This document shows positions 1-15,300 of a DNA stretch of 36,765 nucleotides, piece after piece. Origin of the DNA: CAYRPN01 sp964426135 (GTDB lineage Bacteria; Planctomycetota; Phycisphaerae; Phycisphaerales; Phycisphaeraceae); contig CAYRPN010000054.1 in the NCBI GenBank assembly GCA_964426135.1, positions 1 through 36,765 of the forward strand, in the 5' to 3' direction. A model generated the notes under the pieces. It ran no database searches, had not been told where the DNA came from, and saw only the letters and a program-made list of their open reading frames with translations. Within the stretch, counting starts at the first letter, position 1, and each line of letters begins with the position of its first letter. Position numbers and translations under genes: made by a program.

Positions 1-33
1 TCGGTGACGGAAATCGAAAGATTCTCAGGCTCC

Positions 34-188
34 GGGAGAGGGCTGGGGTGAGGGCGCAGCGTTTAAGCTTGCTGCGTGAAACGGCGCGCGATCTTGTCCA
101 CACTGCGCGCCGCTGCACACAGCAAACCTAGCCGCCACGCCCTCACCCGGCCTCGCGGACTCGGCCACCCTCTCCCGAAGGGAGAGGG
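34..188. repeat. Paired inverted GC-rich repeat element
   Basis: The left arm (34-56) reads GGGAGAGGGCTGGGGTGAGG and onward. The right arm (about 139-188) carries the inverse order, CCCTCACCC then CCCTCTCCC, and ends in a small hairpin, CCCTCTCCCGAAGGGAGAGGG. The same arm type recurs at 23950-24144. I read this as a short non-coding mobile or REP-like element upstream of the giant gene. The rest of 1-374 shows no convincing gene; the small ORFs there are low-complexity translations of the repeat. I see no strong promoter for the giant gene. Confidence 0.6.
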
Positions 189-374
189 GGCCGGAATGCA
201 AGCCCCAGAGAAATGGGCACACCCCGCCTGTGCGAACCGGGTTTTGTCGTTGTGCGCGGAAGGAGCTTGGGGTAACATGCGAACTCGTCGAAGAGTTGCA
301 CCGTCCGGCTGGCGTGGAGGAACGAACAGAGCACTTTCAGACGACGGCGCAGGGGTTCTTAACGGGGTTCCGGC

Positions 375-3300
375 ATGTCCATGTCATCACGTCTTTTCGA
401 GTGCGCACGAACGCTCTTGTTCTTCCGACGATCCGCGCGGCGAGTCACGCCATCGGCATTGCGGCCCCGGGCCTCCCAGCCTGTCGTCGAGCTGCTTGAG
501 GAGCGCTCACTTCTTTCGGGGTTCGAGGTGCTGACCAGCAGCCTTGGCGCGGGGCCGATGATGGCACCGACGCAGGTGACACTCGACTTTTCGCTGGCGG
601 TGGACCTGGCGACGGTGCAGGCGAGCGATGTGACCTTCGGCGGGTTGCCGGCGACGGGGTTCACCGCCGTCGACGCCGACACGCTGACATTTCAGTTGCA
701 GCCGGTGGGGTCGGGAATCCACACGCTGGCCATCGCATCAGGCGAGATCAGCGAAGCGGGCGGCGCCGCGATCGCCGCATTCAGCAGTCAGACCACGGTG
801 GATGCGACGGCGCCGCGGATCATTGCGTCGTCGGTTTCCCAAGGCGTGGTGCTGCCCGCCGGGCTTCCGATTGAATGGCTCCTTACGTTTGATGAACCGA
901 TGGGCGGCGGCACGCTCGTGCCATCTGCTTATTGGATCAGGCCGGCGTCCGGCGGTCAGATTCCGCCTCTGTCGGTCATGCTGACTGGCGCTCAGTCGAT
1001 TCGCGTCCTCTTCGCCGGCATGGGCCACGGCAATTTCACTCTTGAAGCCAATGTCACCAGTTCCATCCGCGATGCCGTCGGCAATCTGCTCGATGGTGAG
1101 GCGCATCCCTCAACGACGGTCCCCACCGGCGATGGCGCGGCCGGCGGCTTGTTCGAGGTGAACTTCTCGACGACGTTCGAAGTGACTGCCACCACGCCGG
1201 CCAGCAACGCTGTGATTCCGTCAGCGCCGTTCTCCTACCTCGTGGATTTCAACGGTTCGTTCGACGCCTCCACCGTGCAGGCGACTGACCTCCTGATCGA
1301 CGGGCAACCGCTGGCCACGAGTGTGACGGTTGTCGATGCGAACACGGCGTCCTTCGCGCTGCCGGCCCTGCCGGCGGGCAACCGCCAGGCGACCATCGCC
1401 GGCGGCGCGATTGCCAGTTCGCTGGGCGCGGGGGTGACAAGCTTTGCCCGGTCATTCACGGTCAACAGCACCGGCCCGAAAGTCATCACTTCGTCCATTC
1501 TCGAAGGTGGATCGGTTTCATCGTCGAGCGTCACCTATACGGCGGCGTTCGACCGCGACATGACGGCGGCGGGGTTCACGACATCGACCGTCCTGCTCGC
1601 AGGGCAATCGACGGGACCGGTCACAGCGAGTTCCGTCAGCTACAACGCCGGCACGCGCACGCTCACGGCGAGCTTCACCGGTGTGCCGGTGGATCAGTTC
1701 ACGTTGACGCTGGTGAGCGGCGCGGCGGCGATCCGGGATTCGCAGGGATTGCCGCTCGATGGCGAAGCGAATGCGGGGACAACGGTTCCTTCGGGCGATG
1801 GTACGGGCGGTGGCGATTTCGTCGTGCATTTCAGTCGCGCGATGACGGTCGCCGGCACGTCACCGGCCAGCGGCGGGATCGTCGCCGGCAATGTTCCATT
1901 CAACTACACGATCGACTTTGTCGGAGCGTACGACCCGGCAACGGTGCAGGCGAGCGATCTGCTGATCGACGGCAACGCGATCGCCACGGGGGTGACGCTG
2001 GTGGATGCCGACACGCTGCGGTTCACGATTCCCGCAGTGGCAGACGGCTCGCACACCGCGTCGCTTGCCGCCGGGGCGGTCAGCAGCACGACCGGGGTGC
2101 CACTGACCGCGTTCAGCCGGAGTTTCACGAGTTCAACAGCACCGCGGGTCGTCTCCTCCTCGCTCGTGGAGAACCAGTCAACGACCAGCACCTCTCTGAT
2201 CTACACGGCGACCTTCGATCAGCCGCTGACGACGAGCGATCTGACCTCCGCGGATGTGACGCTGGTCGGCCAGTTGAGCGGCGCCCGATCGGTGACATCG
2301 TTCAGCTACAACACGAGCACGAGGACCATCACGGCCAGCCTCTCCCTGGCATCGACGTCCGATGTCTACACTCTGACGCTGCTGAGCAGCAGCACGGGAT
2401 TCCGCGGCGCTACCGGGCTTCTGCTTGATGGTGAACGGCAAAGCGAGACGACGGTGCCCTCGGGCGACGGTACGCCCGGCGGCCATTTCGTGGTGCACTT
2501 TTTCAAGCCGCTGACGGTCAGCAGCACCAGCCCGTCGAATGGCTCGAGCATCTCCGGGCCGCTGCCCGCGTTCGATGTGAACTTCAACGGCGCCATCGAC
2601 GCCGCCACGTTGCAGGCAGACGACCTGCTCATCGACGGCGCTCCGCTGGCGACGGCAGTCACGGCGGTGGACGCGGACACGATTCGGTTCTCGTTGCCCA
2701 CGCTGACCGACGGCCTGCACCAGATCACGCTCGCCGACGGCGCGATCGCCAGCACCGCGGGCGTGCCGCTGACGGCTTACAGCGGGACGTTGACGACCAA
2801 CAGTATCGGGCCGCGCGTGGTGGCCTCGTCCATTCTCGAGGGTGATTCGCTGACGGGCGGCAACATCATTTACACCGCCACGTTCAGCGAAGCGCTCAAC
2901 TCCGGCGTGCTCTCCGGCGCGGACGTGACACTGGTGGGCCAGGTTTCAGGCGCGCGGCCGAGTCCCAGTTTCAGCTACAACTCCTCCACATTCACCATCA
3001 CCGCAACCTTCACCAGCCCGCCCAGCGATCAGTACACGCTGACGCTTCTAAGCAGCACCACCGGCTTCAAGGACAGCGCCGGCAACCTGCTCGACGGCGA
3101 GCGGCATCCGACCGGCACCGTGCCATCGGGCGACGGCGACACCGGCGGGGATTTCGTGCTGCACTTCAGCAAGGCGTTCGCAGTGGCGTCGACAACGCCT
3201 TCGGCCGGCGGGACGCTGCCGGGCGGCAGCGCATTTGTCGTGAACTTCAACGGCACCGTCGATCCTGCCAGTGTGCAGGCGGTCGACATGTTGATCGATG

Positions 3301-6300
3301 GAGTTCCCGCCACGGGCGTGAGTGTCATCGATGCGGACACGGTCAGCTTTACGTTTGATCCGGGGGCCGACGGAACTCACACCGCCTCGATTCCAGCCGG
3401 CGCGATCATGAGCGCGGCGAATTTTCCGCTGGGCGCTTTCAGCCAGACGTTTGTCAGCAATGCGAACGGCCCGCGCGTCACGTCGTCATCCATCGCGAAT
3501 GGCGATGTGTTCCCCGTCGGTGCGGTTGCGTATCAGGCGAGTTTCAGTGAAGCGGTCGATGGTTCCGTGCTTAATTTCGCGGACCTATCGCTGACCACGA
3601 GCACCGGCGGCATCATTAATCCCAATGTCTTCACGCTGCTTGGCACACCACCGAACACGGGCGTTTCCGCCTCGTTCGTCATCCTGACGGACGACATTTA
3701 CACATTGCGTCTGAACAGCGGCACGAACGGATTCAGAGACCTGGCCGGCTCACCGCTGGACGGCTCGCCATCGTTTCCCCTTCCATCGGGCGATGGCGTG
3801 GCGGGTGGGGATTTCCAGGTGACTTTCGTGGTGGACGGCGGCACAGCGCCGGTGCCGATCAGTTTGACGCCGAAGAATCCGCTGGGTGCGGCGATCCACG
3901 CAGGGACCGCCAGTTCGACCATCGGTTTCCAAGGCGACACGGATGTGTTCACGCTCAGTCTCGACGCCGATCAGGCGATCAGCGTGACGATCGATCCGGC
4001 CGGCGGGCTCTCGACGCAAGTGGAGTTGGTCGATCCGGGCGGTGCCACGGTGATGTCGGCGTCCTCAACGACACCCGGCGGCCATGCGGTCATCCTCGAC
4101 GCACCGGTGGCCGTCGGCGGGACCTACACGCTACGCGTGACAGGCCTCAGTGGCACGGGCCGCTTCGATGTGAACGTGCTCTTGAATGCTTCGCCGGAGA
4201 TCGAGGGGCAGGGCGGAGCGGGCAACGATACGCCGGGGTCTGCACAAGCGATCGGATTTCTGGATCTTTCAAGCATGCGGCGCGCGGCGATCGTGGGCGC
4301 GTTGCCGACGATCACCCAGACCGTGGCGACCGACAGTTTCACCTCCGCCACCCTGGGCAGCCAGTGGACGACGAACGCGGTGGGCGGGACCGGGCGCATC
4401 CAGTTGACCAGTTCGTTCACCACAGCGAGTGGTCCATTCGCCATGTGGATGGACACGACGTCGTCTCAGAACGTCACGAACGAAGCCATTTTGACCATCG
4501 ATCTGTCCGGCCTCACGCAGGCCTCTCTGCGTTTCATGCACGCCGAGTGGTTCGACGAGGAGACGTCGCTTCCGGCCGTCTTCTCCGGCAGCGCGGCCGG
4601 CGATGGCGTATCGATCAGCGCGGACGGGAACACCTGGCACACCGTCTTCAACGCGACGAATCTATCCAACGGGAGCTGGCAGCAGGTGACGATCGACCTC
4701 GATGCGGCCGCAGCCGCCGCGGGCATCGAGCTGGGGCCGAATTTCAAGATCAAGTTTCAGCAGCACGGTTTCAGTTCTTTGACATCCGACGGCCGCGGAT
4801 ACGACGAGATCGCCGTCACGGCGCCGACTTTCATGGAGGACTGGTACGAGTTCACGCTGGCAGACGGGCAGATCGCCAGTATCGCGCTGGCGAGCCTGGA
4901 CGATGCGGAGACCGGGTTGGAACTCTACGACGCGGAGGGAAATCTGCTTGCGCGAGGGGAAAAGACGGGCACGATCGAGCGGGCGATTCAGGCCTTGCGT
5001 GATGGCACCAGCGATGGCGATGTCGACACCTACCGGGTGCGTGTGGCGGGCCCTGGCGGCGGGGAGTACAGCCTGATCGTGACGCGCGACGGTGGATTCG
5101 AACTTGGCGCCAACGGCAGCGCGCAGACGGCGCAGCCGCTGACCGGCGCGGTACTCGGCTATGCTCAGCTACCCGCGCTGGGGCGTCTTTTTGCCAGCAA
5201 CGGCACCACGATCTATGAGATCAACCCAACGACCGGATTCCTGATCCGCTCGTTCTCCATGGGTACGGTCCCAGGTTCGGGCTTCGGCCTGGCGACAACG
5301 GGGTCGAGCGTGCTGGCCGGCGGTGCCAGTTACGCTCCCATTTTCGAATTGAATCCCGACAGTGGGTCAGTTATTCGAACAATCTCCAATCCAGGCATCG
5401 ATGTCCAGGGCATGGCGTTTTTGGACAACGAGATTTTCCTTGTTGCGCCCTCTCAGTTTCCCGGCATCACCCCTGCGCAGATCATCGTGCTGGACTACGC
5501 GACCGGCGAAGTCAGGCGCACGATGACCACCGCGCCCCTGAGCGGCCACCTCGCCACCGACGGCGTCAATCTGATCGGATGGGCCAGCAACGCTGTTCAG
5601 CGCATTGACCCGGCCACGGGGTCCGTCACCCCAATCGGGGCGCTGGTTGCCTCGACAGGATTCACGGGCATGGGCGTGATTGGCAATGAGCTTTTCGTGG
5701 GTCTTCCGTTCAGCGCGACCATGTTGGTTTATTCGCTTGAACCGTTTGCGCTTGTGCGAACGGTGTCCACGATCAGCGCCAGCGCCATCGGTGCCGATGG
5801 TGTCGCGAGCAGGGGTTACCACCAGTTCCTCGCCAATGCCGGCGACAGTCTGGTCATTCGTACTGCCACGCCCGGCGGCGGCGCGTTCGCGCCGGTGAAC
5901 ACGCTGGATCCAGCGATCACCTTGATTCAGCCGGATGGATCGACCGTCGCGCACAACAACGTCGCGGGCAATGAGACGTTCACCCACACCGCGGCAATGA
6001 CGGGAACCTACACCGTGCGCGTCCTGCCGCAAACTTCGGCGAGCGGCGAGTATGTGCTCACGGTGACCGGCAACACCGGAACCAGTTCTTTCGCGGTGTC
6101 GTCGAGCGATCCAGCGGAAGGGGGAACCCGGTCGACGTCCCTGACGACCGTCACGATTGACCTGAACGAGGCGCCACGCCTCGATTCCGTGCAGGCATCC
6201 GACCTCGCGGTCGACGGTGTGCCCGCTTCGGCGGTGACGATCGTGGACCAGGACACGCTGGTGTTCACCGTCGCTGCGCCCAGCGACGGCCAGCACGAAA

Positions 6301-9300
6301 TCACCATCGCCGCAGGCGCGCTGACCAGCCTCGACGGTCGGCCGATCGCCGCGTTCAGTGCGAGCTTTGTCCAGGACATCGTCGCGCCGCGGGTCGTTGC
6401 GTCCTCCATCCTGCAGAATGACACCGTGGCGGCGGGCACACTGGTTTACACCGCCCAGATCAGCGAGACGCTGAGCACGAGCAACCTTGATGTAAACGAT
6501 GTCACCATCACGCGCGGCGGCGTGACCTTGGGCTCGTATTCGATCAGCTACGACGCCCCCACCTCCACGCTCACGGCGACGTTTCTCGATGTGATCGAAG
6601 GCGATTACACGCTGCGGCTCGTCAGCGGATCCACCGCGCTGCGCGATCTGGCGGGCTTGGCGCTCGACGGTGAGCCGCACGCGACGATGACGGTGCCCTC
6701 GGGCAACGGCTCGGCGGGCGGCGATTTCACGGTGGCGTTCAAGGTGGAGACGACATCGCCGGTGCCGCTGGCGTTTGCCGTGGTCGAGCCGGCGGGCGCT
6801 CGGGTGTATGAGGGCGTGGCCGCAGGCTCCCTGGCGGCGGCGGGCGATGTCGATATCTACGAGTTCTCGGCGGACGCGGGGCAGACGCTCGCGGCGATCG
6901 TGGAAGTGGTCGGCGACGCGCAGGTCGCGCTGGAACTGCGCGATGTCGCAGGCCAGTTGATCAGGCAGGCCACTGCGGCGGCGGGCGGCGCGGATGTGCT
7001 GATGCAAGGCGAAACCCTGGCGGCGGGGCTGTACCGGCTGCACCTGATCGGCGCGGCTGGCGCGGCGGCGACCAGCTACCGCCTGCGAGCGCTGCTCAAC
7101 ACCGACGTGGAGAGCGAGCGATTCGCGGGCGGCAGCGACAACGGCAGCGCCGCCACCGCCGTCGACCTGGCCAGCGCGATGGTCCCGCTCACCGGCAACG
7201 CGGCCATCGCCGGCTTCATCGGTCGCGGCGATCAGAACCGCAGCACGCGAACCATCGCCGGCACGTTCAGTTTCCCCAACGTCCTCACCTTCACGTTCGA
7301 CAATCTGCCCGCGGCTACGGCGGACGGCACGATCGACATCACCGCCACCGGCGACATCGAGGCGGGCAACGAGACCGTCGCCTTGAACGTCGAAGGCGTC
7401 GTCACGCAGACGCTCTTCACCACCGCCGGCACATCGACGCGCACCGCCAGCGTATCGGTGACGCAAGCGCAGTGGAACACGCTGCTGGCCGACGGCAGGT
7501 TGACGGTGACGCTGACGCCCAGCGCGTCGGTCAGCGCGTTCACCGGCAATACCGCCACCGTTACGGTCAACCACGCCCCGGGGGCGGTGGCCGGCGACAT
7601 GTACCGCGTCGCGCTGACGCAGGGCGAATCGCTCAGCGCTTCCGTCAAAGCCCGCGGGACCGGCGCGGTGACTTCCCTGCAACTGATCGATCTCGACGGC
7701 GTGACCGTGAAGGCGGTCGGCGCGGCAGCGGCGAACAGCGACGGAGCCATCGTGGATTTCGTGGCGCCGGCGGCGGGTGATTATTTCGTGCGCGTGATCG
7801 CTGAGGGCGAATATCTGCTCACCGCCGGGCGAGCTGCGGTGCTGGATGCGGAAGTCGCCGGTGCGCCGACCGACCTGACGAGCGCCGCCGTCGCCGTCGG
7901 CCATGTCAGTTCGCGCAACCTCGGCAGACTGTTCGGCGTGGACCTGACCGGCGCCTCTCCCAGCATCCGCGAGTACCTGCCGGCGACGGGGGCCGTCATC
8001 GCTTCGCTGCCGTTGCCGTTCTCCTCGGTTGGCAGTCAACTCGGACTGGCGACCACGGCGTCGACCCTGCTGGTAGGGAGCAATTCCCAGACGAGCATCG
8101 TTGAGATCGATCCCGCCACGGGGCAGACCTTGCGCACGATTCCGCTGGGCAAGAACGTCTACGCGCTGGCTTTTGTCGATGGCGAAATCTTTGCCCAGAC
8201 CGCCTCGAACCTGATCGATGTCATCGACCACGCCAGCGGCCAGGTGACGCGGCAACTGCTGACCACCACGCCGCTGCACCTGGGCGCGCTGACGGCGGCG
8301 CGCGGGCGGCTTCTGGCGGCTTCGTCCGGCGGCGGATCGCTGCTGAGCATCAGCCCGCGCACCGGTGAAACGACCGTGGTCAACAGCCCGCTTTCGCTGG
8401 TGCCCGGCGGACTCGCGGTCGTCGGCGAGGAGCTTTTCATCCCCGCCGGTTCCACGTCGATGCGGGCGTACGACCTCGACTCGTTCGCCTTGAAGCGAAC
8501 GATGACGATCGCCAGCAGTTCGATCGTCGCGCTGGGCGGTGATGGCGAACTGGCGGATGAGGATCTCTACGCGCTGCAGGTGAATGTCGGCGATGTCCTG
8601 ACCCTTTCCACTTCAACGCCCGCCGACGGGCCGGCCGCGTTCGCTAACGCGCTCGATCCAAAGCTGGAACTGCGGCACGCGACGCTGGGGCTCATCGCCG
8701 CGGATGACAACGGCGGCGCCGACGGGCGCAATGCGGTCATTTCCCACACGGCAACGGAGGCCGGCACCTATTTCGTGCGGGTGATTGCAACAGGGGGCAG
8801 CGGCGGCGAGTACGCACTGACCGCGCAGGGCGCCACCGGTGAGCGGTTGCCATTGCAGGTTGCGTCGATCACGCCGGCCGATGGATCGTTCAGCGCGGCG
8901 GCCGTCACGCAGATCACCGTCGCTTTCGATGACTCGTTCGACGTGACCACGGTCGATGCCGGCGACTTGACCGTGAACGGCGTCGCGGCGACCGCGGTGG
9001 CCATCCTCGACGGCCGCACCGCGCAGTTCAGCATCGCTTCGCCTGGGCTGGGCACGCACGCCGTGTCGCTAGCCGGCATCATGGATGCGCAGGGCATGGC
9101 GCTGCCCCCGTTCCAATCGCAGTTCACGGTGGACACCACCGCCCCGCGCGTCACCGGCATTTCCGTGCAGCAGAACGGTTCCGTATCAACGGGGGATGCG
9201 ATCATCACCGTGCAGTTCAGCGAGGTGATCGCGCCGCTGACTTCAGGCGGCTTCACCTTGGTCGGCGCCAGCACCGGCAGCAAGTCGGCGCAGAGTTTCG

Positions 9301-12300
9301 CGTTCGATCCGACGACGCGCACGTTGTCGTTGCAATACACGGGCCTGACGGAGCAGTACTACACGCTGACGCTGAACAGCGCGGATGGTGCGTTTGAGGA
9401 CCTGGCGGGCAACAACCTCGATGGCGAGGCGATGTTCCCGATGCCGCCGAACCAGAGCGGCAACGGCACGGCCGGCGGGAACTTCGTCGTGAACTTCCAC
9501 GCCGATCGCGGCCTGCTGGCGTTCCCCAATCTGACCCTGACCTACGGCGTGCCGCCGGCGACGGTGGCCAGTGGACAGGCGACGACATTCCTGGGCCCCG
9601 GCGATATCGACAGTTGGTCCATCAACCTCGACGCCAATCAGGTCATCTCCCTATCGACCAGCGTGGTCACTGGTCTTACCTTCTCGCTGACGCTGCGCGA
9701 TCCGCAGGGAGCGATCGTGGCGACGGGGACGTCGTCATCGGTTGGGAAGTCGGCGTTCATCCAGACTGCGCCGGTCGTCGCGGCGGGCCTGTACACGATC
9801 GAAGTGTCCAATCCCGGTGGCGCCGGCACCAGCGTGACTGTCGCGGTGGACCTCAATGCCGCGATCGAACAGGAAGCGATCACCGGGTCGACCAACAACA
9901 CGGCGGGCACGGCTCAGAACATCGACGCGGCATTCGTCGGGCTCGGCCTCGGTGGAGCGACGCGGGCGGCGGTGCTGGGTTTCATCGCGTCGTCGCCGGA
10001 CTTCTACGCCTTCACCCTCAGCGCGGGGCAACGAGTGTCCCTCTACGGCACCAGCGTTTCGACGCTCCGGCTCACCGATGCCGGCGGCGCCACGCTCGCC
10101 CAGGCCGCGTCGCTGAGCAACGGTGGCCGGGGACTGTTCGATTATGTCGCCACCGTCGGCGGGACTTACTACGCGTCGGTCACGCCTTCCAACGACCCGT
10201 ACTGGCTCATGGTGACGCGCGATGCGGCAACCTCCTTCCACAATCAATTCGCGGAATCGACGCCGATCGATGTGACGGTCAGCCGGACGATCCTTGGGAA
10301 TTTCACCAGTACTTCGTCCCAGCATCTCTACAACGTGCAGGTCCAGGCGGGCGACGAGATTGTGGTGACGACCGCCACACCCGGCGACGGCGGCGGCGAG
10401 TTCGTCAACACGCTCGATCCCATGATCGAACTTCGCGATCCCGCCGGCCTGCTGGCGACGGACGACGACAACGAAATGCCCGACGGCCGCAACGCCCGGT
10501 TGTCACATGTAGCGCAGGTGTCCGGCGTGTACCAGGTGCGTTTGAAGTCGGCGTTCGGTGCGGGAGCGTATGTGCTGGACGTGGATGTGAACCCGGGCGC
10601 CGGCTCGACCTTCACCGCAGCCGCTTCGATTGCCGATGGCGCGGCTGTGACGTCGGTTGGATCGACGGTGCAGATCAACTTCTCGCAGCCCGTGGATTTC
10701 ACCACGCTCGCGGCGGACGACGTGCTGCTGGACGGGCAACCGCTGACGGGCATGACCGTCGTGGACCGGGACAGCGCCACGTTCGCGTGGTCGCCGACCG
10801 CCGGCGCGCACACGCTTTCCATCGCCGCCGGCGCGGTGACCGACCACATGGGCCGGCCGCTGGCGGCGTTCAGTAGCACGTTCACACTGGACAATGTCGG
10901 GCCGCGGATCATCGGCGCCGCGTTCCAGTCCGGGCCGACCGCAGCCGACCCGTTGGTGATTACGATCGACTTCAACGAGACGATGGCCCCCAGCGTGACG
11001 AGCGGTTCGTCCGTCACGCTGCTGCACATCGCGTCGAATCAGACGGTTCTGCCAACCTCAAACACGTACGACGCCGCCACGTCGCGGTGGCAGATGCAAC
11101 GCGTCGGCGAGCAGGGGCGCTATCGTCTGACCCTGGTGAGCGGCAACGCGCGTCTCGAAGACCTCCTGGGCAATGATCTCGACGGCGAGGTGACCGCGAC
11201 GCCGCTGCCGCCGAACCAAAGCGGCAACGGCACGGCGGGCGGCAATTTTGTCATCGAGTTCGATCACATCGTGGGCGCTTTCGCGGTGGAGTCCACGAAC
11301 ATCACGCAAGGCCTGGCCAACGCGCCCTTCATCGTGAACTTCAATCGCCCGGTGGATGCCGCCACGCTCGCCCCCGGCGATTTGACCGTGGACGGCGTGC
11401 CCGCCGAGGCCGTCACGCTGATCGACGCGAACACCGCCTCGTTCACGCTGCCCGCGCTTTCGGATGGGCCGCACAACGTGGTCATTGCCGCCGGCGAGGT
11501 GGCGGATTACCTGGGCAATCCGGTCGATGCGTTTTCCGCGACATTCACGCTCGATGTGACGGCCCCGCGCATCGTGGCCGTTTCCATGCAGCAGGACCAG
11601 ATCATCGGGTCGACGTCGCCGGCGCCGATCACGGTGCGGTTCGATGAGGCAATCAATGCGGCCGTGCTCGGGACTGACGACTTCGTCGTGACCACGTCCA
11701 GCGGCAGCACCGTCACGACGACGTTCAGCTACGACCCGGTCACATTCACCGGCACGATCACGCTTCCCACTTCGATGTCGGAAGGGCGGTACACGCTCCG
11801 CGTCAAGAGCCACGCGCAGTCGGTGAAGGACCTGGCGGGCAATCTGCTCGACGGCGAATTGCCCGCGGGTTCTGTTCCGCCGGCGATCAGCGGCGATGGC
11901 CTCGCCGGCGGTGATTACGTGCTCTCCTTCGTGGTCGATAAGACCGGCGCGACGACACTGCATCTTGCCGCGCTGAGCGCGTTGACCAGCCTGGCATCGA
12001 CTGCGTCGGCAACGGCGCATTTCGTGACAGCGATGGACACAGACCAATTCACGCTCGACATCCTGGGCGGACAGGCGGTGACCGTCGTGGCGGATCCGCA
12101 GGACGCAAGCCAGGTGCTCAAGATCGAACTATTCGACCCAGCGGACAATCTCGTGGGCCAGGCGATGGCGACAGGCGCTGGCGCAACCGTGATGCTGGTG
12201 AGCGCACCAGCCGCCGCGGCAGGTGTTTATACGATCGCGGTGACGCAGACCGCTGCCGGCGAGGGCCGGTACAACGTCACAGCCCTGCTCAATGCCGTGG

Positions 12301-15300
12301 CGGAAATCGAGAGCAACGGCGGCGGCGGGAACGACGATCTGGCGTCGGCGCAGAATCTGAACGCGGCGTTCACCGAAATCGCCGGCGTGAACCGGGCGAC
12401 GGTCGTGGGCGCGCTGGAAGGCCCGCCTTTCTACACCCAGACCAATCGCATCGCGCCGCTCCAGTTCGGCACAAGCATTGGACTCTCTTTCACAGGCACG
12501 CCAACACCACAGATCGGCGCCACGCTCACGGTCAAGGCGTTCGGCGATTTGAGCGGAACGGACGAGTTCCTCAACATCACCGTTGCAGGCGTGACACGGC
12601 AGGTCTTCGTCACCGGCGGGTCGGACACACAGGAAGTCACGGCTGTGATCCCGCTGACCCTGTCGGAACTTCTCGCGGCACGCTTTGGGACCAATGTTTC
12701 CGTTACTTTCTCGGCTTCATTGGGAGTCGGTTTCGTCGCCAATTCCTACGCCGACCTGACGTTGACCTATGACCAGAACCCCGGCGTCGGCGATCTGTAT
12801 CGCATGGACCTGGCCGCCGGCGAGCGACTCGACCTGGCGGCGACGATGGCCGTGAACGCGGGCCTGTCGAGTCTGTTCATCCTGGATGCGGCCGGCGTTC
12901 CGTTGCATTCTGTTCAGGGCGTATCGCCGCATCTGCGCGGGTTCATCGCGCCGACCGCCGGCGAGTACTACGTCAGGATCAGCGGACCCGCCTTGCCCTA
13001 CACGCTGACGGCCACGCGCGGCGCGGCGCTGGCGGTGGAAGGAACGGAGCCGATCGATCTGACAGCTACGGGCAAGGCGCTGGGCGATCTGGGCAGTCCC
13101 GATGCGATGGACAGTTACGTCGTCAGCGCGATCACGGGCGATGTACTCGTGATCGAGACGGACGTGCCGCTGGTGGGGCGCGGCAGCCGGATGTACTTCG
13201 CCGACCCGATGCTGGAACTGGTGGACCCGACGGGGCAGGTTGTGGCCACCGATCTGAACGGCGCCGGCGACGGACGCAACGCGCGAATCGCGCACACCGC
13301 GGCGATGACCGGGCGGTACACCGTGCGGGTGAGCCACGAGAACGATGGTGCGGCGCCGGGACTCGATGCGAGCTTCTACAACGTCGGACCGGTGTCGTTT
13401 CTCCCTTCGGTCGCCGGCTTGACCCCTGTGCTCGTCCGGGTCGATGCCGACATCAACTACCCGCCCGTTTCGCCGGACGGAGTTTTTGCGAACACCGGCC
13501 TGACGAACCAGTTCGCGGCGCATTGGTCGGGGAAGATCGTGGCGGAGACGGCGGGCACCTATGTCTTCACGCTCGGCAGCGACGACGGCAGCCGGCTCAC
13601 CATCGATGGAGCGGTGGTCGTCGACAATGACGGGCTTCACCCGTACGCGGAACGTATCGGCGTGATTCAGTTGTTGCCGGGCGTTCACGACATCCGCGTG
13701 GAAATGTTTGATCGCACGGGTGCGGCAGGTGCGATTCTCTTCTGGCAGCAGCCGACACAACCGCTGCGCGAAGTGGTGCCCGTCGGCGTGCTGCTGCACG
13801 GCGATCCGGCAGCCGGCGTCTCGGTGCCCGGCGCGTATGCGCTGTCGGTCACCGGCGCCAGCGCGCCGCCCGCCTTGCGCGTGCTGTCCGTCACGCCGGC
13901 GGAAACCATGGTGCCCTCGTTGTCGCAGATCACGGTGCAGTTCAGCGAACAAGTGTCACCCGCATCGATTCAGCCTGGCGATCTGACCATCGACGGCAAT
14001 CCGGCGGCGTCCGTCACGGTCAACGATGACACGGCGATCTTCACGCTGGCCGCGCCTGCGTCGCCCGGTGTCCACACCCTGGCGATCGCCGGTGGCGCGG
14101 TGAGCAATCCTGCCGGCCACCTGGTCGAAGCCTACACCCAAAGCGTCACCGTCGACCCGGTGGCGCCGAGGGTCATCGCCACGAGCATCGCGGCCAACAG
14201 CACGATCACCAGCGTCGGCGGCAACTTCACGCTTTCGCTTCAGTTCGATGAGCCGATCGTGTTCGACGCCGGCATGGCCAGCCGGATTGTCGGCCAGGGC
14301 AATACCGCTGCCTCATCCCCCAGCGCCGTCAGTTACGATCAGGACACGCGTACGCTCACCGCAACATTCGACAACCACTTCGACACGCTGTTCCTGCTCA
14401 CGATCACCGCGAACGGCGGCGGCGTCCGCGACCTGGCGGGCAACGTGCTTGATGGCGATGGGAACGGCACACCCGGCGGCAATTACTCGCTGGCATTCAA
14501 TATCGACGCCGCCGGCGCTTTCGCCGGGGGCATCGGCTCCGGTTCGCAGTCCTTCCGCCATGTGACCGCCACGCGCAGTGTGCCGGGCCGTCTCACCACC
14601 GGCGACACCGACACGATCGCACTGAATCTCGACGCGGGGCAACTCGTGTGGGTCGGCCTGCGCAGCGATTCCACCGTCACCGGCAGCGTGCAGATCTTCA
14701 GCCCGGACGGACAACTCATCGCTTCAGGCGTCGCGCCCGCTCCCGGCGCGACCGTGGAGATCGCCGAATGGATGCTGGCACAGGCGGGCGAATATCGCTT
14801 CGTTGTCACCGGCATCGCACCTTCGAGCGGCGGCAACTACAACCTGGACATCGTCGTGAACGGTGTCGAGGACGTTGCCACGGCGAACACCCGCACTTCC
14901 GCCGCCGAGAACATCGACAGCGTGTTCCAGTCGCTGAGCGTCGATGCGTCTTTCGCCTGGCTCCAGAGGCAGTTCGGCTCGCAGACCACGGGCAACCGCG
15001 TTTACAGCATGTCGCTTGCCGCGGGGGACGTCCTGAGCGTGCTGGGCACTTCTTCATCGGCGAGGTTGCGCGTGACCGATCTCACGGGCACGACGCTGCA
15101 AGCCGACGCCACCACCGGCTCCTTCGGCAACCGACAGATCAGGCACTTCACCGCGCCGGCCGATGGCGTCTACCTCGTGCGTTTCGACGGAGTGAGCAAC
15201 TTCGATGCGCTTCTGGGCCTGAACATCGACCTGGAGACTGAAGCATCCGCCGCCGATACCTCGGCTCTATCCATCAATCTGAACGGGCAGGTGCTCGGCT

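Noticed and set aside
76..534. Upstream ORF before the giant gene
   Set aside because: Its translation runs through the GC-rich repeat and then overlaps the giant gene in another frame; no motif or ribosome site supports it.
5367..8279. A 970-codon open frame on the minus strand opposite the giant gene
   Set aside because: It is Arg/Gly/His-rich with no domain-like pattern, and lies opposite a frame with clear Ig, PPC and propeller repeats; high GC leaves few stops in this antisense frame.
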